From NCBI GenBank assembly GCA_949300485.1, contig CASGEL010000004.1:1-64000 (forward strand): a stretch of 64,000 nt of DNA. The letters run 5' to 3'. Origin of the DNA: an uncultured bacterium (GTDB taxonomy: Bacteria; Cyanobacteriota; Vampirovibrionia; Gastranaerophilales; Gastranaerophilaceae). This document shows, piece after piece, positions 8,688 through 18,100 of the stretch. A program made the translations under genes and the position numbers. The notes below the pieces were generated by a model, which was not told the DNA's origin, did no database searches, and saw nothing but the letters and a program-made list of their open reading frames with translations. Each line of letters opens with the position of its first letter. Position 1 is the stretch's first letter.

Positions 8688-9041
8688 CTACTGTTTGATA
8701 ATTTTATTATTGTCATCAACTATAACAATTGTTGGTTTGTGATCAGCAATTGCTGTTTCTTCGAAATATCCATAAGCAACAATAATAACTTTATCTCCTG
8801 GCTGAGCTTTTCTAGCTGCAGCTCCGTTAAGACATATTTGTCCAGATCCAGGTTCTCCTTTAATTACATAGGTTTGAAATCTTTCGCCGTTGTTTACATT
8901 TAGAATTTCAACTTTTTGCCATTCACGTATATTGGCAGCTTTCAAAAGGGATTCATCAATAGTGATAGAACCTACATAATTAAGGTTTGCATCTGTAACC
9001 GCTGCTCTGTGTATTTTTGAGTATAAAAATTCTAATAACAT
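8688..9041 (-). CDS. panD: aspartate 1-decarboxylase proenzyme
   Basis: This pyruvoyl enzyme makes beta-alanine from aspartate for pantothenate and coenzyme A. The self-cleavage site Gly24-Ser25 is intact in YVGSITID, and Ser25 becomes the pyruvoyl group. Residues K9, Y22 and R54-region motifs, NGAAARK and [11 protein letters not shown] are family-typical. The length of 117 aa is normal. GAGGT precedes the ATG. It is monocistronic with its own terminator; no other pantothenate gene is present in the window. Confidence 0.95.
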   Translation of the reverse strand: MLLEFLYSKIHRAAVTDANLNYVGSITIDESLLKAANIREWQKVEILNVNNGERFQTYVIKGEPGSGQICLNGAAARKAQPGDKVIIVAYGYFEETAIADHKPTIVIVDDNNKIIKQ

Positions 9042-9113
9042 TTTTCTTACCTCGCTTAAATATTATATAACAAACAATAATAATTAACAGAGGTAATATT
9101 TCATTGCAAATAT

Positions 9114-9149
9114 TATAGAAGCCCCCGATTATAACCGGAGGCTTCTATA
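9114..9149 (-). terminator. strong hairpin between the CopG-type gene and panD
   Basis: A 14-bp stem TATAGAAGCCTCCG / CGGGGGCTTCTATA with a 7-nt loop contains one G-U pair. There is no T tract on either side, so it may be a weak terminator, an mRNA-stabilising structure or an attenuator before panD. Confidence 0.5.
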
Positions 9150-9189
9150 ATGTTTCCCAAATCTTTCGCCTTATCCCTTACCAGCTTGA

Positions 9190-9378
9190 TTATTGCAACA
9201 ACGACTCCAGTAAATTTGCATTTTGGAGTGCACCTGTTGATTCTTTAATCTTTTGTTTGTAAATGTAAGTTCTGAGTGCCTCTCTGATAAGTTCACTTCT
9301 TGAACGATTTTCACCTTCTGCAACTTGGTCAATTCTGTTCAAAAAATCCTCAGGCATTGAAATTAATACTCTAGCCAT
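9190..9378 (-). CDS. ribbon-helix-helix (CopG-type) DNA-binding protein
   Basis: The 62-aa protein has the beta-alpha-alpha layout of the CopG/MetJ fold. The strand is ARVLISMPEDFLNRID, helix A is QVAEGENRSRSE, and helix B is LIREALRTYIYKQK. Such proteins dimerise and bind DNA with the N-terminal strand. AAGGAGA precedes the ATG. Many relatives are antitoxins, but no toxin-like ORF adjoins: the next element downstream is a hairpin and then panD. It is therefore more likely a stand-alone regulator, with an unknown target. Confidence 0.8.
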   Translation of the reverse strand: MARVLISMPEDFLNRIDQVAEGENRSRSELIREALRTYIYKQKIKESTGALQNANLLESLLQ

Positions 9379-9552
9379 ATATTCTCCTTTTTACTTTATG
9401 TGGTCGCTGATTGCTTATATTATTATAAAAAATTTTATATTGAAAAAAGTGCTAAAAAGTATGTAAAAAATATATATTAAATTTTAAAAGTCTTGTTATT
9501 ATTGAGTTTATCGGTATTTATTTTATTTAATATTTCTTAATAATTGAGAAAA

Positions 9553-10530
9553 TCAGCCCAAAATTATAGCAATACATGCTAAAAGCATGAATAAGGTTAC
9601 AATGTTTCTTGAATAAAAAAATCTAAAATAAAAACTTGCTTCTGGAGTATCTTTAATTTGCTTCCAATTATCAAGCGGATAGTGCCAGATATATACATTC
9701 GGGAGTTGATTTTTATTTTTATTGTATAGTCTTAGGGAGTTATAAAGGTCTAAAATTAGCGGAATTGTCAGATATGTAAGATAAAACCAATGGTTATGCA
9801 ATGATTGTGCGATTAGACCTATAAGAATATAGCTGGAAACATAGAATATGAGTATAAAATTTAGTGCATTAGTCTTAGTTTTTAATTTTCGGCAGAGAGT
9901 AATTTTATGCGAGCATTCATCTCCGTCAAAATCCATAAGCATATGTGCATATAATATTGTATTTGTAAATAATGCGCAGGCTAGTGAAAGTATAAATATT
10001 TCTTTAGAAAAGCTTTTTGTCATGACATAATATACACCTTCAAACATCAATGGGCCATATGCTATTATGACTGCAATTTCTCCTAATCCGATAATTGATA
10101 ATTTTGGGTAGATTATCGCTATTATAAGAGCAATAATTGCCAATAGTAAAACATAAGGACCTGATATAAAAAATAATAGAGCTCCTATTATAGATGCTAG
10201 TGCTAAAAAGATTATAATTGCCGTTTTTAACTCTTTAACTGTTGTTTGATTATTTTTTAGGTATGCACATTTGCAGTGTTGAGCAGAATTCATGTATTTT
10301 TCATCCTTAAGTAAAATTTTATAATCAAAATAGTCATCAATTAGGTTTGTAGCCATATGAACAAGGCTTATTCCAATAAGAGCAATCAATCCTGCAAGTA
10401 TACATCCATTATATTTAGTAGAATATATGAAAGCTACAAGCCAGCTTAAAATTGTAATCGGCAGAGAATATACCCTTGCACAATTCAGCCAAAATTTTAT
10501 ACTTTTAATAATATTTCTTATATTATTCAT
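9553..10530 (-). CDS. UbiA-family polyprenyl (MenA-like) transferase
   Basis: This is a polytopic membrane protein with about eight or nine hydrophobic helices over 325 aa. The first Asp-rich motif of the UbiA family is visible as NLIDDYFDY (about residues 62-70), close to the NLxNDYxD of MenA. The second is DFDGDE (about residues 200-205). These residues bind Mg2+-prenyl diphosphate. The family attaches prenyl chains to aromatic acceptors in quinone and related lipid synthesis; the acceptor here is unknown. It follows a 74-aa ORF by 4 nt in the nanE operon, an unusual partnership because no menaquinone genes are nearby. A Cys cluster (AQHCKCAY) lies in the loop after motif 1. Confidence 0.75.
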   Translation of the reverse strand: MNNIRNIIKSIKFWLNCARVYSLPITILSWLVAFIYSTKYNGCILAGLIALIGISLVHMATNLIDDYFDYKILLKDEKYMNSAQHCKCAYLKNNQTTVKELKTAIIIFLALASIIGALLFFISGPYVLLLAIIALIIAIIYPKLSIIGLGEIAVIIAYGPLMFEGVYYVMTKSFSKEIFILSLACALFTNTILYAHMLMDFDGDECSHKITLCRKLKTKTNALNFILIFYVSSYILIGLIAQSLHNHWFYLTYLTIPLILDLYNSLRLYNKNKNQLPNVYIWHYPLDNWKQIKDTPEASFYFRFFYSRNIVTLFMLLACIAIILG

Positions 10531-10534
10531 AATA

Positions 10535-10759
10535 TTATTTTTTAAAGATATTCTTAATAGCTACAACCGATTCATAACTTGCACCAGCTTCAAGTAACTC
10601 TTCAGCATCCAGGCCAAACATTGTGATTATATCTTTAGCTTCATTTTGGATATTGGCATTTAGTAATTTAGCTGCATTTTTTGTAGCATCTTCTCTTGTA
10701 ACTTTTGTTATTTGGTCATTTATTCCTTTTCTGAAAATTCTGGATTTTGATTTACCCAT
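10535..10759 (-). CDS. small unknown protein in the nanE operon
   Basis: The 74-aa protein has a basic N-terminus (MGKSKSRIFRKG) and a helical C-terminal half (AKDIITMFGLDAEELLEAGASYESVVAIKNIF). It belongs to no family I recognise. The start overlaps the end of the ROK kinase by 8 nt and the stop lies 4 nt before the UbiA-type gene, so it is translated within a tightly packed operon. The C-terminal half could form a small three-helix bundle. The coupling on both sides argues that it is a real gene. Confidence 0.6.
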   Translation of the reverse strand: MGKSKSRIFRKGINDQITKVTREDATKNAAKLLNANIQNEAKDIITMFGLDAEELLEAGASYESVVAIKNIFKK

Positions 10760-11636
10760 TTAAATCTCCTTTTCCAAAGGCAAGCAGAGCCGCTCCTATC
10801 ATCCCTGAATAGTTTCCTGCTGTGGCTTTGTAAATTTTGGTTGGAGATGTCACAATTTCTTTATTAACTTTTTGTTCTACAAGTTGAGTATCAACAAATT
10901 GAGCCAATGAACCTGATAACACAATGCATTCTGGATCAAAAAGATTTGCCAGTCCGATAAATCCTGCAATAATATCACTATGCCATCTGTTGTATATTTC
11001 AATCATTTGAGCATCCTTTTTATTTACCCCATCAAATATATCGTAGGTTGTAATATCCGGATTTTTTGTTATTTCTATGGCCGTTTTTGTTAATCCAGGG
11101 CCAGATGTATATATTTCAAAACAGTCCCAACCTCCGCATGTACATTGTCTTCTTTGATCGGGATACATTTTGAAATGCATAGCTCCTGCAGCTCCGCTTT
11201 TACCCTTGAATAAATGCTTGTTGATAATTATACCGCCACCAACACCTGTTCCAAAGGTTACCATAACAGAGGTTGCTGTTCCTTTTGATGCTCCGATTTT
11301 ATATTCAGCCCATGCTGCGCAGTTGGCATCATTTTCTACAAATACTGGTTTTGTAGACAGGCTAGAGAAAGCCATTGTCGGATATTCTTTTGCAATATTG
11401 CCAGTAGAGCCTACAATTTTTGTATTTTCATTATTTACTTCACCGCAAGTGGAGAAAGCAATTATATCGACATCGTTCTCGTGTTTGTTTATAATTTCTT
11501 TGAACTGTTGTTCAATTTCAGTAAATGTCTTTGGAGTGTGATGCTTTTCTATTTCCCCGATAATTTCTCCGTTTTCGTTTATAATTGCGTTATATATTTT
11601 GGTTCCGCCAACATCAATTGCAAGAGCTTTTTTCAT
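10752..11636 (-). CDS. ROK-family sugar kinase, probable N-acetylmannosamine kinase or glucokinase
   Basis: ROK kinases phosphorylate hexoses or N-acetylhexosamines with ATP. The phosphate loop DVGGTK is at residues 8-13, the catalytic region is ENDANCAAWAE, and the nucleotide site is GTGVGGGI. The ROK zinc site is present as H...CTCGGWDC (one His, three Cys). The length of 294 aa is typical. The GEIGH signature reads GAMHF here. Two genes upstream in the same operon is nanE, which argues for NanK (ManNAc to ManNAc-6-P). Glucokinase is the alternative, since glycogen genes are also near. Its ATG overlaps the preceding stop in an ATGA junction. Confidence 0.88.
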   Translation of the reverse strand: MKKALAIDVGGTKIYNAIINENGEIIGEIEKHHTPKTFTEIEQQFKEIINKHENDVDIIAFSTCGEVNNENTKIVGSTGNIAKEYPTMAFSSLSTKPVFVENDANCAAWAEYKIGASKGTATSVMVTFGTGVGGGIIINKHLFKGKSGAAGAMHFKMYPDQRRQCTCGGWDCFEIYTSGPGLTKTAIEITKNPDITTYDIFDGVNKKDAQMIEIYNRWHSDIIAGFIGLANLFDPECIVLSGSLAQFVDTQLVEQKVNKEIVTSPTKIYKATAGNYSGMIGAALLAFGKGDLNG

Positions 11637-11851
11637 ATGTTACCCCTTTTGTTTTCAAATTTATCTTGATGTAACATTTTTATTGCATTTTTATATTCTG
11701 AACGAAGTTCACTTTTTGTAAATTCAGCATTTATCAGTGATACTTTATCATTTAGAGATTTTTCTGTTATTGGAGGATACTCTTTCATTATAAACATTAG
11801 ATTTTTTAATTTATCTATTGGTGCAAGTGGTCTTAATGGAAATATTTTCAT
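11633..11851 (-). CDS. small unknown protein between nanE and the ROK kinase
   Basis: The 72-aa product (begins MKIFPLRPLAPIDKL) is charged and probably helical, with no recognisable domain, signal peptide or membrane segment. AAGGAT precedes the ATG, 18 nt after nanE, and its TGA overlaps the ROK start by 4 nt. The position inside a tight operon supports it as real. The role is unknown. Confidence 0.55.
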   Translation of the reverse strand: MKIFPLRPLAPIDKLKNLMFIMKEYPPITEKSLNDKVSLINAEFTKSELRSEYKNAIKMLHQDKFENKRGNI

Positions 11852-11869
11852 AAAATTATCCTTATATTA

Positions 11870-12565
11870 TTATTTTTCTTTTCTAAAAACAAATCTTTTT
11901 GTAATAAGTTGTGGTCTGGTAATAGCAGAGCCTATAACAACGCAATGGGCTCCCAATTCAAATGCTTTATCAACCTGATATGGCTCCCAGATTCTTCCTT
12001 CTAAAACTACCGGAAGGTTAGTTGTATTTACTAATTCTTTTAACAGGTCAAAATCGGGTTCGTTAGCTGGGGATGAAGAAGATTCTAAAGTGTAACCTGC
12101 AAGAGTTGTTGATAGAATGTCTGCACCTGCCTCTTGTGCTTTTATTCCTTCTTCTACTGTTGAAATGTCTGCCATAGCCATTCTTTTATTTATATGAATG
12201 TATTTTATAAGGTCAGATAGTTTTTCATTGTCAGGACGCTTTCTTTGGGTTCCATCTGTGGCAATAATATCAGCGCCTGCATCTACAAGTTCAATAACAT
12301 CTTTTACAGTCGGTGTTATGTAGACAATTTCTTTCCAATTTTTAGGTATAATGTTAGGTTTTGTAAGTCCAATTATAGGTACATGAAATAATCTTTTTGC
12401 ATTTTTTACATCCCTGGCACCTGCCACTCTTAAGGCTCCGGCTCCGCCAGTTACAACGGATTTCATCATCGCTACCATACATTTTTCTAAATATAGAGGC
12501 TCTGATGGCATTGCTTGGACAGATACAATAACTGTTCCCTTAATTTTATCAATTACATTATTCAT
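11870..12565 (-). CDS. nanE: N-acylglucosamine-6-phosphate 2-epimerase
   Basis: NanE converts ManNAc-6-P to GlcNAc-6-P in sialic-acid and ManNAc catabolism. The TIM-barrel sequence is strongly family-like: VSVQAMPSEPL at the N-terminus, GALRVAGARDV, PIIGLTKP, ADIIATDGTQRKRP, MADISTVEEGIKAQEAGAD, STTLAGYT and VVIGSAITRPQLITKRF. The length of 231 aa is normal. No Shine-Dalgarno is visible. A TATAAT (12577-12572 on the minus strand) lies only 6 nt before the ATG, so the mRNA may be leaderless. It heads a five-gene operon with a ROK kinase and a UbiA-type enzyme. No sialate lyase is in the window. Confidence 0.93.
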   Translation of the reverse strand: MNNVIDKIKGTVIVSVQAMPSEPLYLEKCMVAMMKSVVTGGAGALRVAGARDVKNAKRLFHVPIIGLTKPNIIPKNWKEIVYITPTVKDVIELVDAGADIIATDGTQRKRPDNEKLSDLIKYIHINKRMAMADISTVEEGIKAQEAGADILSTTLAGYTLESSSSPANEPDFDLLKELVNTTNLPVVLEGRIWEPYQVDKAFELGAHCVVIGSAITRPQLITKRFVFRKEK

Positions 12566-12601
12566 ACATGAATTATATATTAAACAAAACTTTTTGCATT
12601 A

Positions 12602-12610
12602 TGTTATAAT
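12602..12610 (+). promoter_or_regulatory. extended -10 promoter of the M16 peptidase gene
   Basis: TGT followed by TATAAT forms a TGN-extended -10 element, 25 nt before the ATG at 12636. No good -35 is seen. It is divergent from the nanE start, within a 70-bp intergenic region. Confidence 0.5.
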
Positions 12611-12635
12611 GAATATTGTAAATGAGGGAATTTTT

Positions 12636-13964
12636 ATGAAAAAAGAATTAGTAAAATATCCTTTTTTGACAGAGGATGTTGAAATATATGAAAGAGATAA
12701 TGGTCATAAAGTTGTATTGGCTCATAAAAAGGGCGATATGGTTCAGGTATCTTCATGGGTTAAGACAGGTTCTATAAATGAAGATGATAATAATAATGGA
12801 ATTTCGCATTTTTTGGAACACTTAATGTTTAAGGGCACTCATACATATAAAGTCGGAGAATTTGACAGAATGCTTGAATCAAAAGGCGCTATTGTCAATG
12901 CCGCTACTTGGAAAGATTATACATTTTATTATGTAACCCTGCCAAAAGGAGTAGACAATAAGGATTTTTATCTTGCTTTGGATTTGCATGCTGATATGAT
13001 GATGGATCCTGTTTTCCCTTCAGAGGAATTAGGGGCACCGTTTGATATAAATGATAATTCAGTTAAAGATAAACGTGAGCGGCATGTTGTTATTGAAGAA
13101 ATTAGAATGCGTAAAGATCAACCTTGGACAAAAGTTTATAATAACTGTAATTTCAATATGTATACTTCACACCCTTATAAAAGAGATGTTATAGGAACTC
13201 CTGAGATAATTTCAAGACTTACAAGAGAGGATATTGATAATTATTACAGAAAATTCTATACCCCTGAAAATGTAACCACAATTGTAGTCGGAGATTTTGA
13301 TCATGACAAAGTTTTAAATATGATCTGTGACAAGTTTACTTTCCCGGGCAGGATTAAATCAGAGAAGAGGGTAAATTCTATAGATAAACCAGTTACATCT
13401 ACCAAATATGTAGAGGAGTATGCAAATATTCAAACATCTTATTTGATGTTTGGGTGGCTTGGGCCTAAGGCTGATGAATTAAAAGCTACTATATGTCTTG
13501 ATTTAATAAGTATTATTTTTGGAGATGGCGCAAGTTCACGATTACAACAAAATCTAATTGAAAAACTCCCGGAAAAGATCTTTAATTTTGTTGATTCTGA
13601 GCATTATCAATTCAAGGACGGAAATAATTTCTTTATACACGCTAATTTTAATAATGGTTATAAAGATAAAGCAGTTGAATTGATAAAAGAAGAATTGTCT
13701 AAATTACTCAGTGTTAAAATTTCAGAAGAAGAACTTTTGAAAGCTAAGAAGTGTACTAAATCAAAATTTGCATATTCTGCAGAGACCGTATCTGAGATAG
13801 GTGATACAATAGGTTATTATATGACAGTCTGTGATAATTTAAAACTTGTAGAAGAGTATTTAGCAGATTTAGACAGTATTACTGTTGAAGATTTAGAAAT
13901 GACAATAAAGAAATATTTATCAATTGATAATGCTGTTATTTCGGTTTTGTTACCAGAGGCATAA
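12636..13964 (+). CDS. M16-family zinc metallopeptidase
   Basis: The inverted zinc motif HxxEH is present as H58-F-L-E-H62, with the third ligand expected in the helix around HVVIEEIRMRKD. Family landmarks also include GSINEDDNNNGISHFLEHLMFKGT, SHPYKRDVIGTPE and YTPENVTTIVVGDF. The 442-aa length matches single-subunit bacterial PqqL/YmxG-type processing peptidases, which degrade or trim peptides. There is no signal peptide, so it is cytoplasmic. The start at 12636 is set by GAGGGA 6 nt upstream. The uracil-DNA glycosylase gene begins 2 nt after its stop, suggesting one transcript. Confidence 0.93.
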   Translation: MKKELVKYPFLTEDVEIYERDNGHKVVLAHKKGDMVQVSSWVKTGSINEDDNNNGISHFLEHLMFKGTHTYKVGEFDRMLESKGAIVNAATWKDYTFYYVTLPKGVDNKDFYLALDLHADMMMDPVFPSEELGAPFDINDNSVKDKRERHVVIEEIRMRKDQPWTKVYNNCNFNMYTSHPYKRDVIGTPEIISRLTREDIDNYYRKFYTPENVTTIVVGDFDHDKVLNMICDKFTFPGRIKSEKRVNSIDKPVTSTKYVEEYANIQTSYLMFGWLGPKADELKATICLDLISIIFGDGASSRLQQNLIEKLPEKIFNFVDSEHYQFKDGNNFFIHANFNNGYKDKAVELIKEELSKLLSVKISEEELLKAKKCTKSKFAYSAETVSEIGDTIGYYMTVCDNLKLVEEYLADLDSITVEDLEMTIKKYLSIDNAVISVLLPEA

Positions 13965-13966
13965 AT

Positions 13967-14557
13967 ATGCAAGATGCTTTTTCTGAAAAATTAGAGCAAG
14001 TGCGTCAAGAGTGTTTACGTTGTGATAGATGTTCTCTTTGTAAAACTCGGACTAATATAGTTTTTTCAGGTGGGGTTCCTAATCAAAAGCTGATGTTAAT
14101 AGGAGAAGCTCCTGGATATTATGAAGATCAAAGGGGAATTCCTTTTGTTGGAAAAGCTGGTCAATTATTGGATAAAATTCTAGATTGTGTTGGCTTTTCT
14201 CGTGATCGAGATATTTATATTTGTAATACATTAAAGTGTCGACCGCCTGAAAACAGAGATCCATTGCCTGAAGAAAAAGCGGCTTGTAGAGAATATTTAG
14301 ATGCTCAAGTCGAGATATTAAAACCAAGAATTATTTTATTGTGCGGACGAGTTGCTGTAAATTCTTTTATTGATACGAAACTGGGTATAACAAAGTTACG
14401 TGGAAAGTGGTTTGAAGGCCCTTATTATTCTAAAATGATGCCAATATTTCATCCTTCGTATTTGTTGCGTAATGATAGCAGGGAAAAAGGCTCTCCTAAA
14501 TGGCTAATGTGGCAGGATATAAAAGAAGTCCGCAGAGTATATGATCAAATGGACTAG
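13967..14557 (+). CDS. family 4 uracil-DNA glycosylase (Fe-S)
   Basis: This enzyme removes uracil from DNA in base-excision repair. Family-4 features are visible: an N-terminal cysteine cluster (CLRCDRCSLCKTR) giving two 4Fe-4S ligands, motif A GEAPGYYEDQRGIPFVGKAG, the second cysteine region NTLKCRPPENRDP...C, and motif B HPSYLLR. The length of 196 aa is normal. It starts 2 nt after the M16 peptidase stop, with GAGG in the end of that gene as ribosome-binding site. Confidence 0.93.
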   Translation: MQDAFSEKLEQVRQECLRCDRCSLCKTRTNIVFSGGVPNQKLMLIGEAPGYYEDQRGIPFVGKAGQLLDKILDCVGFSRDRDIYICNTLKCRPPENRDPLPEEKAACREYLDAQVEILKPRIILLCGRVAVNSFIDTKLGITKLRGKWFEGPYYSKMMPIFHPSYLLRNDSREKGSPKWLMWQDIKEVRRVYDQMD

Positions 14558-14647
14558 TTTATATTGTAAAAGTTTGTGAATTTATATCAAATTTTTTTAT
14601 TTTTGTTTATTATAACTACAAAACCATTTTAGGAGGTATATAATATT

Positions 14648-15067
14648 ATGATACATCCTGTTAACTACTATAATAAGCCATTCTATATCTATAATTCTTA
14701 TTTTCATTATTCTTTAAAGGCATATGAAACTCGAGAAGAAATGGAAAGTAGGTTAAGAGAAGAACGTGCTCAAATTCAAAATGTTATTGATCAAAATAAT
14801 AGTAAGCAAAGTGATTGTAATAGTAAAATATCATCTTTGGAAGGTAAAATTAGTGAAGACAAATCTGATATTGATTCAGATAGATCAAGATTGTCATCCA
14901 ATAGGCAAGAGTATGAAAATAGACGCTCAAGATTGCAAGATGAATTAAATTCGGATGAGCAAAAATTGCAAAGAGACAGGGATCAATTGGATAAAGCTCG
15001 CTCTGAGTTATCTGATCTGAAAACTAAGCATGATAGTCTGGAAAGTAAGTTAAATAACGTAAAATAA
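14648..15067 (+). CDS. unknown coiled-coil protein
   Basis: The 139-aa product has a Tyr/Phe-rich N-terminus (residues 1-25) and then an almost continuous charged coiled coil from about residue 28 to the end, with repeated E/R/D/S heptads (SRLREERAQIQNV, QDELNSDEQKLQRDRDQLDK). AGGAGG precedes the ATG. There is no signal peptide, membrane helix or recognised domain. It stands alone between the repair gene and a strong terminator. The coil suggests a structural or oligomerising role. Confidence 0.7.
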   Translation: MIHPVNYYNKPFYIYNSYFHYSLKAYETREEMESRLREERAQIQNVIDQNNSKQSDCNSKISSLEGKISEDKSDIDSDRSRLSSNRQEYENRRSRLQDELNSDEQKLQRDRDQLDKARSELSDLKTKHDSLESKLNNVK

Positions 15068-15070
15068 ATA

Positions 15071-15120
15071 ATAATTAAAAGACGTGATTTCAATTTAGAA
15101 ATCACGTCTTTTATAATTAT
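15071..15120. terminator. bidirectional terminator between convergent genes
   Basis: A near-perfect inverted repeat of about 20 bp per arm (core AAAAGACGTGATTTC / GAAATCACGTCTTTT) with a 6-nt loop and A/T tracts on both sides. It serves both the coiled-coil gene (+) and nifJ (-). Confidence 0.9.
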
Positions 15121-15133
15121 GATGATTTTATTA

Positions 15134-18100
15134 TTATTTCATCAATTCTCCAACAGCTTTGTATACAGCCATACGTTTTGCTGCATCTTCTTCTGCTTGA
15201 GCATATAATTCATCAGCGTGTTCAGGGTTAGTCTTCATAAGTGATTTATAACGACCTTCTGATTTGATGAATTCCTGATAGCTGCCTTTTGGATCTTTAG
15301 CATCCCAAGTAAATGGAGCTTCAGGGTTAGCAGGATTGTATCTGTATAATGGGAAGTATCCTGCTTCAACTGCACGTTTTTGTTCTGTTTGAGTTTTACT
15401 CATATCGATACCATGTGCAATACATGGTGCATATGCAAATATGATAGATGGTCCGTTGTAAGCTTCAGCTTCTTGGAATGCTTTAAGAGTTTGAGCTCTG
15501 TCTGCACCAAGAGCAACTGATGCTACATATACATAGCCATATGACATACTCATTAAGCCCATGTTCTTTTTGTAAGTTTTCTTACCACCTGTAGCAAACT
15601 TCGCAACAGCACCTGTCGGTGTAGATTTAGAAGCTTGACCACCGGTGTTAGAGTAAACTTCGGTATCAAGAACAAGAATGTTAACGTTTTGATTTTGTGC
15701 CAATACGTGATCAATTCCGCCGTATCCGATATCGTTAGCCCATCCATCACCACCGATAATCCAGATAGATTTATCAGTAAAGTAGTCTTGAAGTTCTCTT
15801 ACTTTTGCTAAATCAGGACATTCAACATCAGCATATTTAGCAAGAACTTCTTTTGCTTTATTTTGAGCAGCGATTGCTTCTTCTGTTTTTGAATTTTCCC
15901 AGTGTGACATAGCTTCTGTTAAAGCTTCTTTTAAGTCAGCCGGAGATTTTTCATTTTCAAGAACTTTTTCAACATAAGTTTTTAACGTTTCTCTGTTTTG
16001 GTCAACTGCCAATCTCATACCATAACCAAATTCAGCATTATCTTCAAATAAAGAGTTAGCCCAAGCTGGACCTCTGCCTTCTTTAGTTGTTGTATAAGGG
16101 ATTGTTGGGAAAGTTCCTGAGTAAATTGATGAACATCCAGTTGCGTTTGCAATTATCATGTTTTCACCAAATAATTGAGAAACCAATTTAACATAAGGAG
16201 TTTCACCACAACCAGCACAAGCTCCTGAGAATTCAAATAATGGTTTTCTCAGCATAGCACCTTTAATTGTTTTGGTTGTATTTTTACCCATTACGTTATC
16301 CGGTAATGCATCGAAGAATTCTTCGTTAGTCATTTCACCTGCAGCTTCTTCTTTTTCTATTGAAGACCAAGTAAGAGCTGCTTTTTCAGGGTTTTTAGAC
16401 ATTGGACATTGATCGATACAAACACCGCATCCTGTACAATCTTTGCAATATACCTGAACTTTGAATTTTTCACCATGGTCATTTGGTTTTGCATCAACTG
16501 TATTAAATGTTGAAGGTGCATCTTTTAAATCATCCTGTTCCATCAATTTAGTTCTAATTGCAGCATGAGGACAAGCAGAAGCACAGATACCGCATTGAAT
16601 ACAATTTTCGGCATTCCAGTGAGGAACTCTTGGAGCAATTCCACGTTTTTCTAAACAAGCTGTTCCTGTTGGAATAACACCATCAATTGACATTGCAGAA
16701 ACTGGAATGTCGTCACCTTTTTGTCTCATTGATGGTTCAATGATTTTCTTAGCAAAGTCATCTGCATTATCAGGAATTAATTTAACATCATCAGCATGAG
16801 CAACACCATCTAATGAAGCTGGAACCGGAACTTCTTCACAAGCATCAACAGCGGCATCAATCAATGCTAAGTTCATATTAACAACATCGTCGCCTTTTTT
16901 CTTAAAGGTTTTCTTAGTCATTTCTCTCATACCTTCTAAAGCTTGTTCAAAAGGAATGATTCCAGAAACCTTAAAGTAAGCTACCATCATTACAGTGTTG
17001 GCTCCTTTACCTCTTAGGCCTGGTTGTTTTTCAATAAGAGATTCAGCATCTATATTATAGAATTTGATTTTCTTATTAACGATAGTTTCTTGCATTTCAC
17101 GAGTCAAATGAGAGAAAGCTTCTTCTTTTGACCAAGGGCTGTTAAGTAGGAATGTTCCGCCTTCTTTTATCCCTTTTAATAAATCATATCTTCCGATATA
17201 AGCGTGTGCTGAACAAGATACAAAATCAGGTGCAGTAATCAAATATGTTGATTTGATAGGTTTGTCACCAAATCTTAGGTGAGAAACTGTTACACCAAAT
17301 GATTTTTTAGAGTCATAAGCAAAGTATGCCTGAGCATCTTTGTTTGTATATTGACCGATAATTTTAATTGAGTTTTTATTAGCACCGACAGTACCATCTG
17401 AACCCAAGCCCCAGAACATACAATTTGTAGTGCCTTCAGGTTCTGTAACAATGTGTTCTGTAACTTTTAATGATCTGTTTGTTACATCATCTTCAATACC
17501 AACTGTAAATCCATGGAAACCGTTAGCTTCAGCGTGTTTGTATACAGCAAGAACCATAGACGGAGTGAATTCTTTTGAAGATAAACCGTAACGTCCGCCG
17601 ATAATTCTTATATCTTTTCCTTCTAAAGCGGCAACAACGTCTAAGTATAAAGGTTCTCCGATAGAACCAGGTTCTTTTGTTCTGTCTAGAACTGTTACAC
17701 GTTTAACTGTTGAAGGAAGAGCTTCCTTGAATCTTTTAACATCAAACGGTCTGTATAATCTTACTTTAACTAAACCGTATTTAGTACCACGTTTAGCATT
17801 TAAGTATTCAATAGTTTCTTCTATTGTTTCACAGCCGGAACCCATAGCAACGATAACATCTGTAGCATCAGAAGCCCCAACATAATCAAATGGATGATAT
17901 TGTCTGCCTGTTAAAGCTGCAACTTTATCCATATATTCTTGAACAATATCAGGAACTGCATCATAGTATTTGTTAACAGTTTCACGACCTTGGAAGTATA
18001 CGTCAGTGTTTTGAGCACCAACTTTGCAAATAGGCGCTTCCGGTCTCATTGCTCTGTTTCTGAATTCTTCAATATATTTTGGTTCAACTAATTTAGCAAT

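Noticed and set aside
9190-9378. The CopG-type protein as the antitoxin of a toxin-antitoxin pair.
   Set aside because: No toxin-sized ORF lies on either side; a hairpin and panD follow it.
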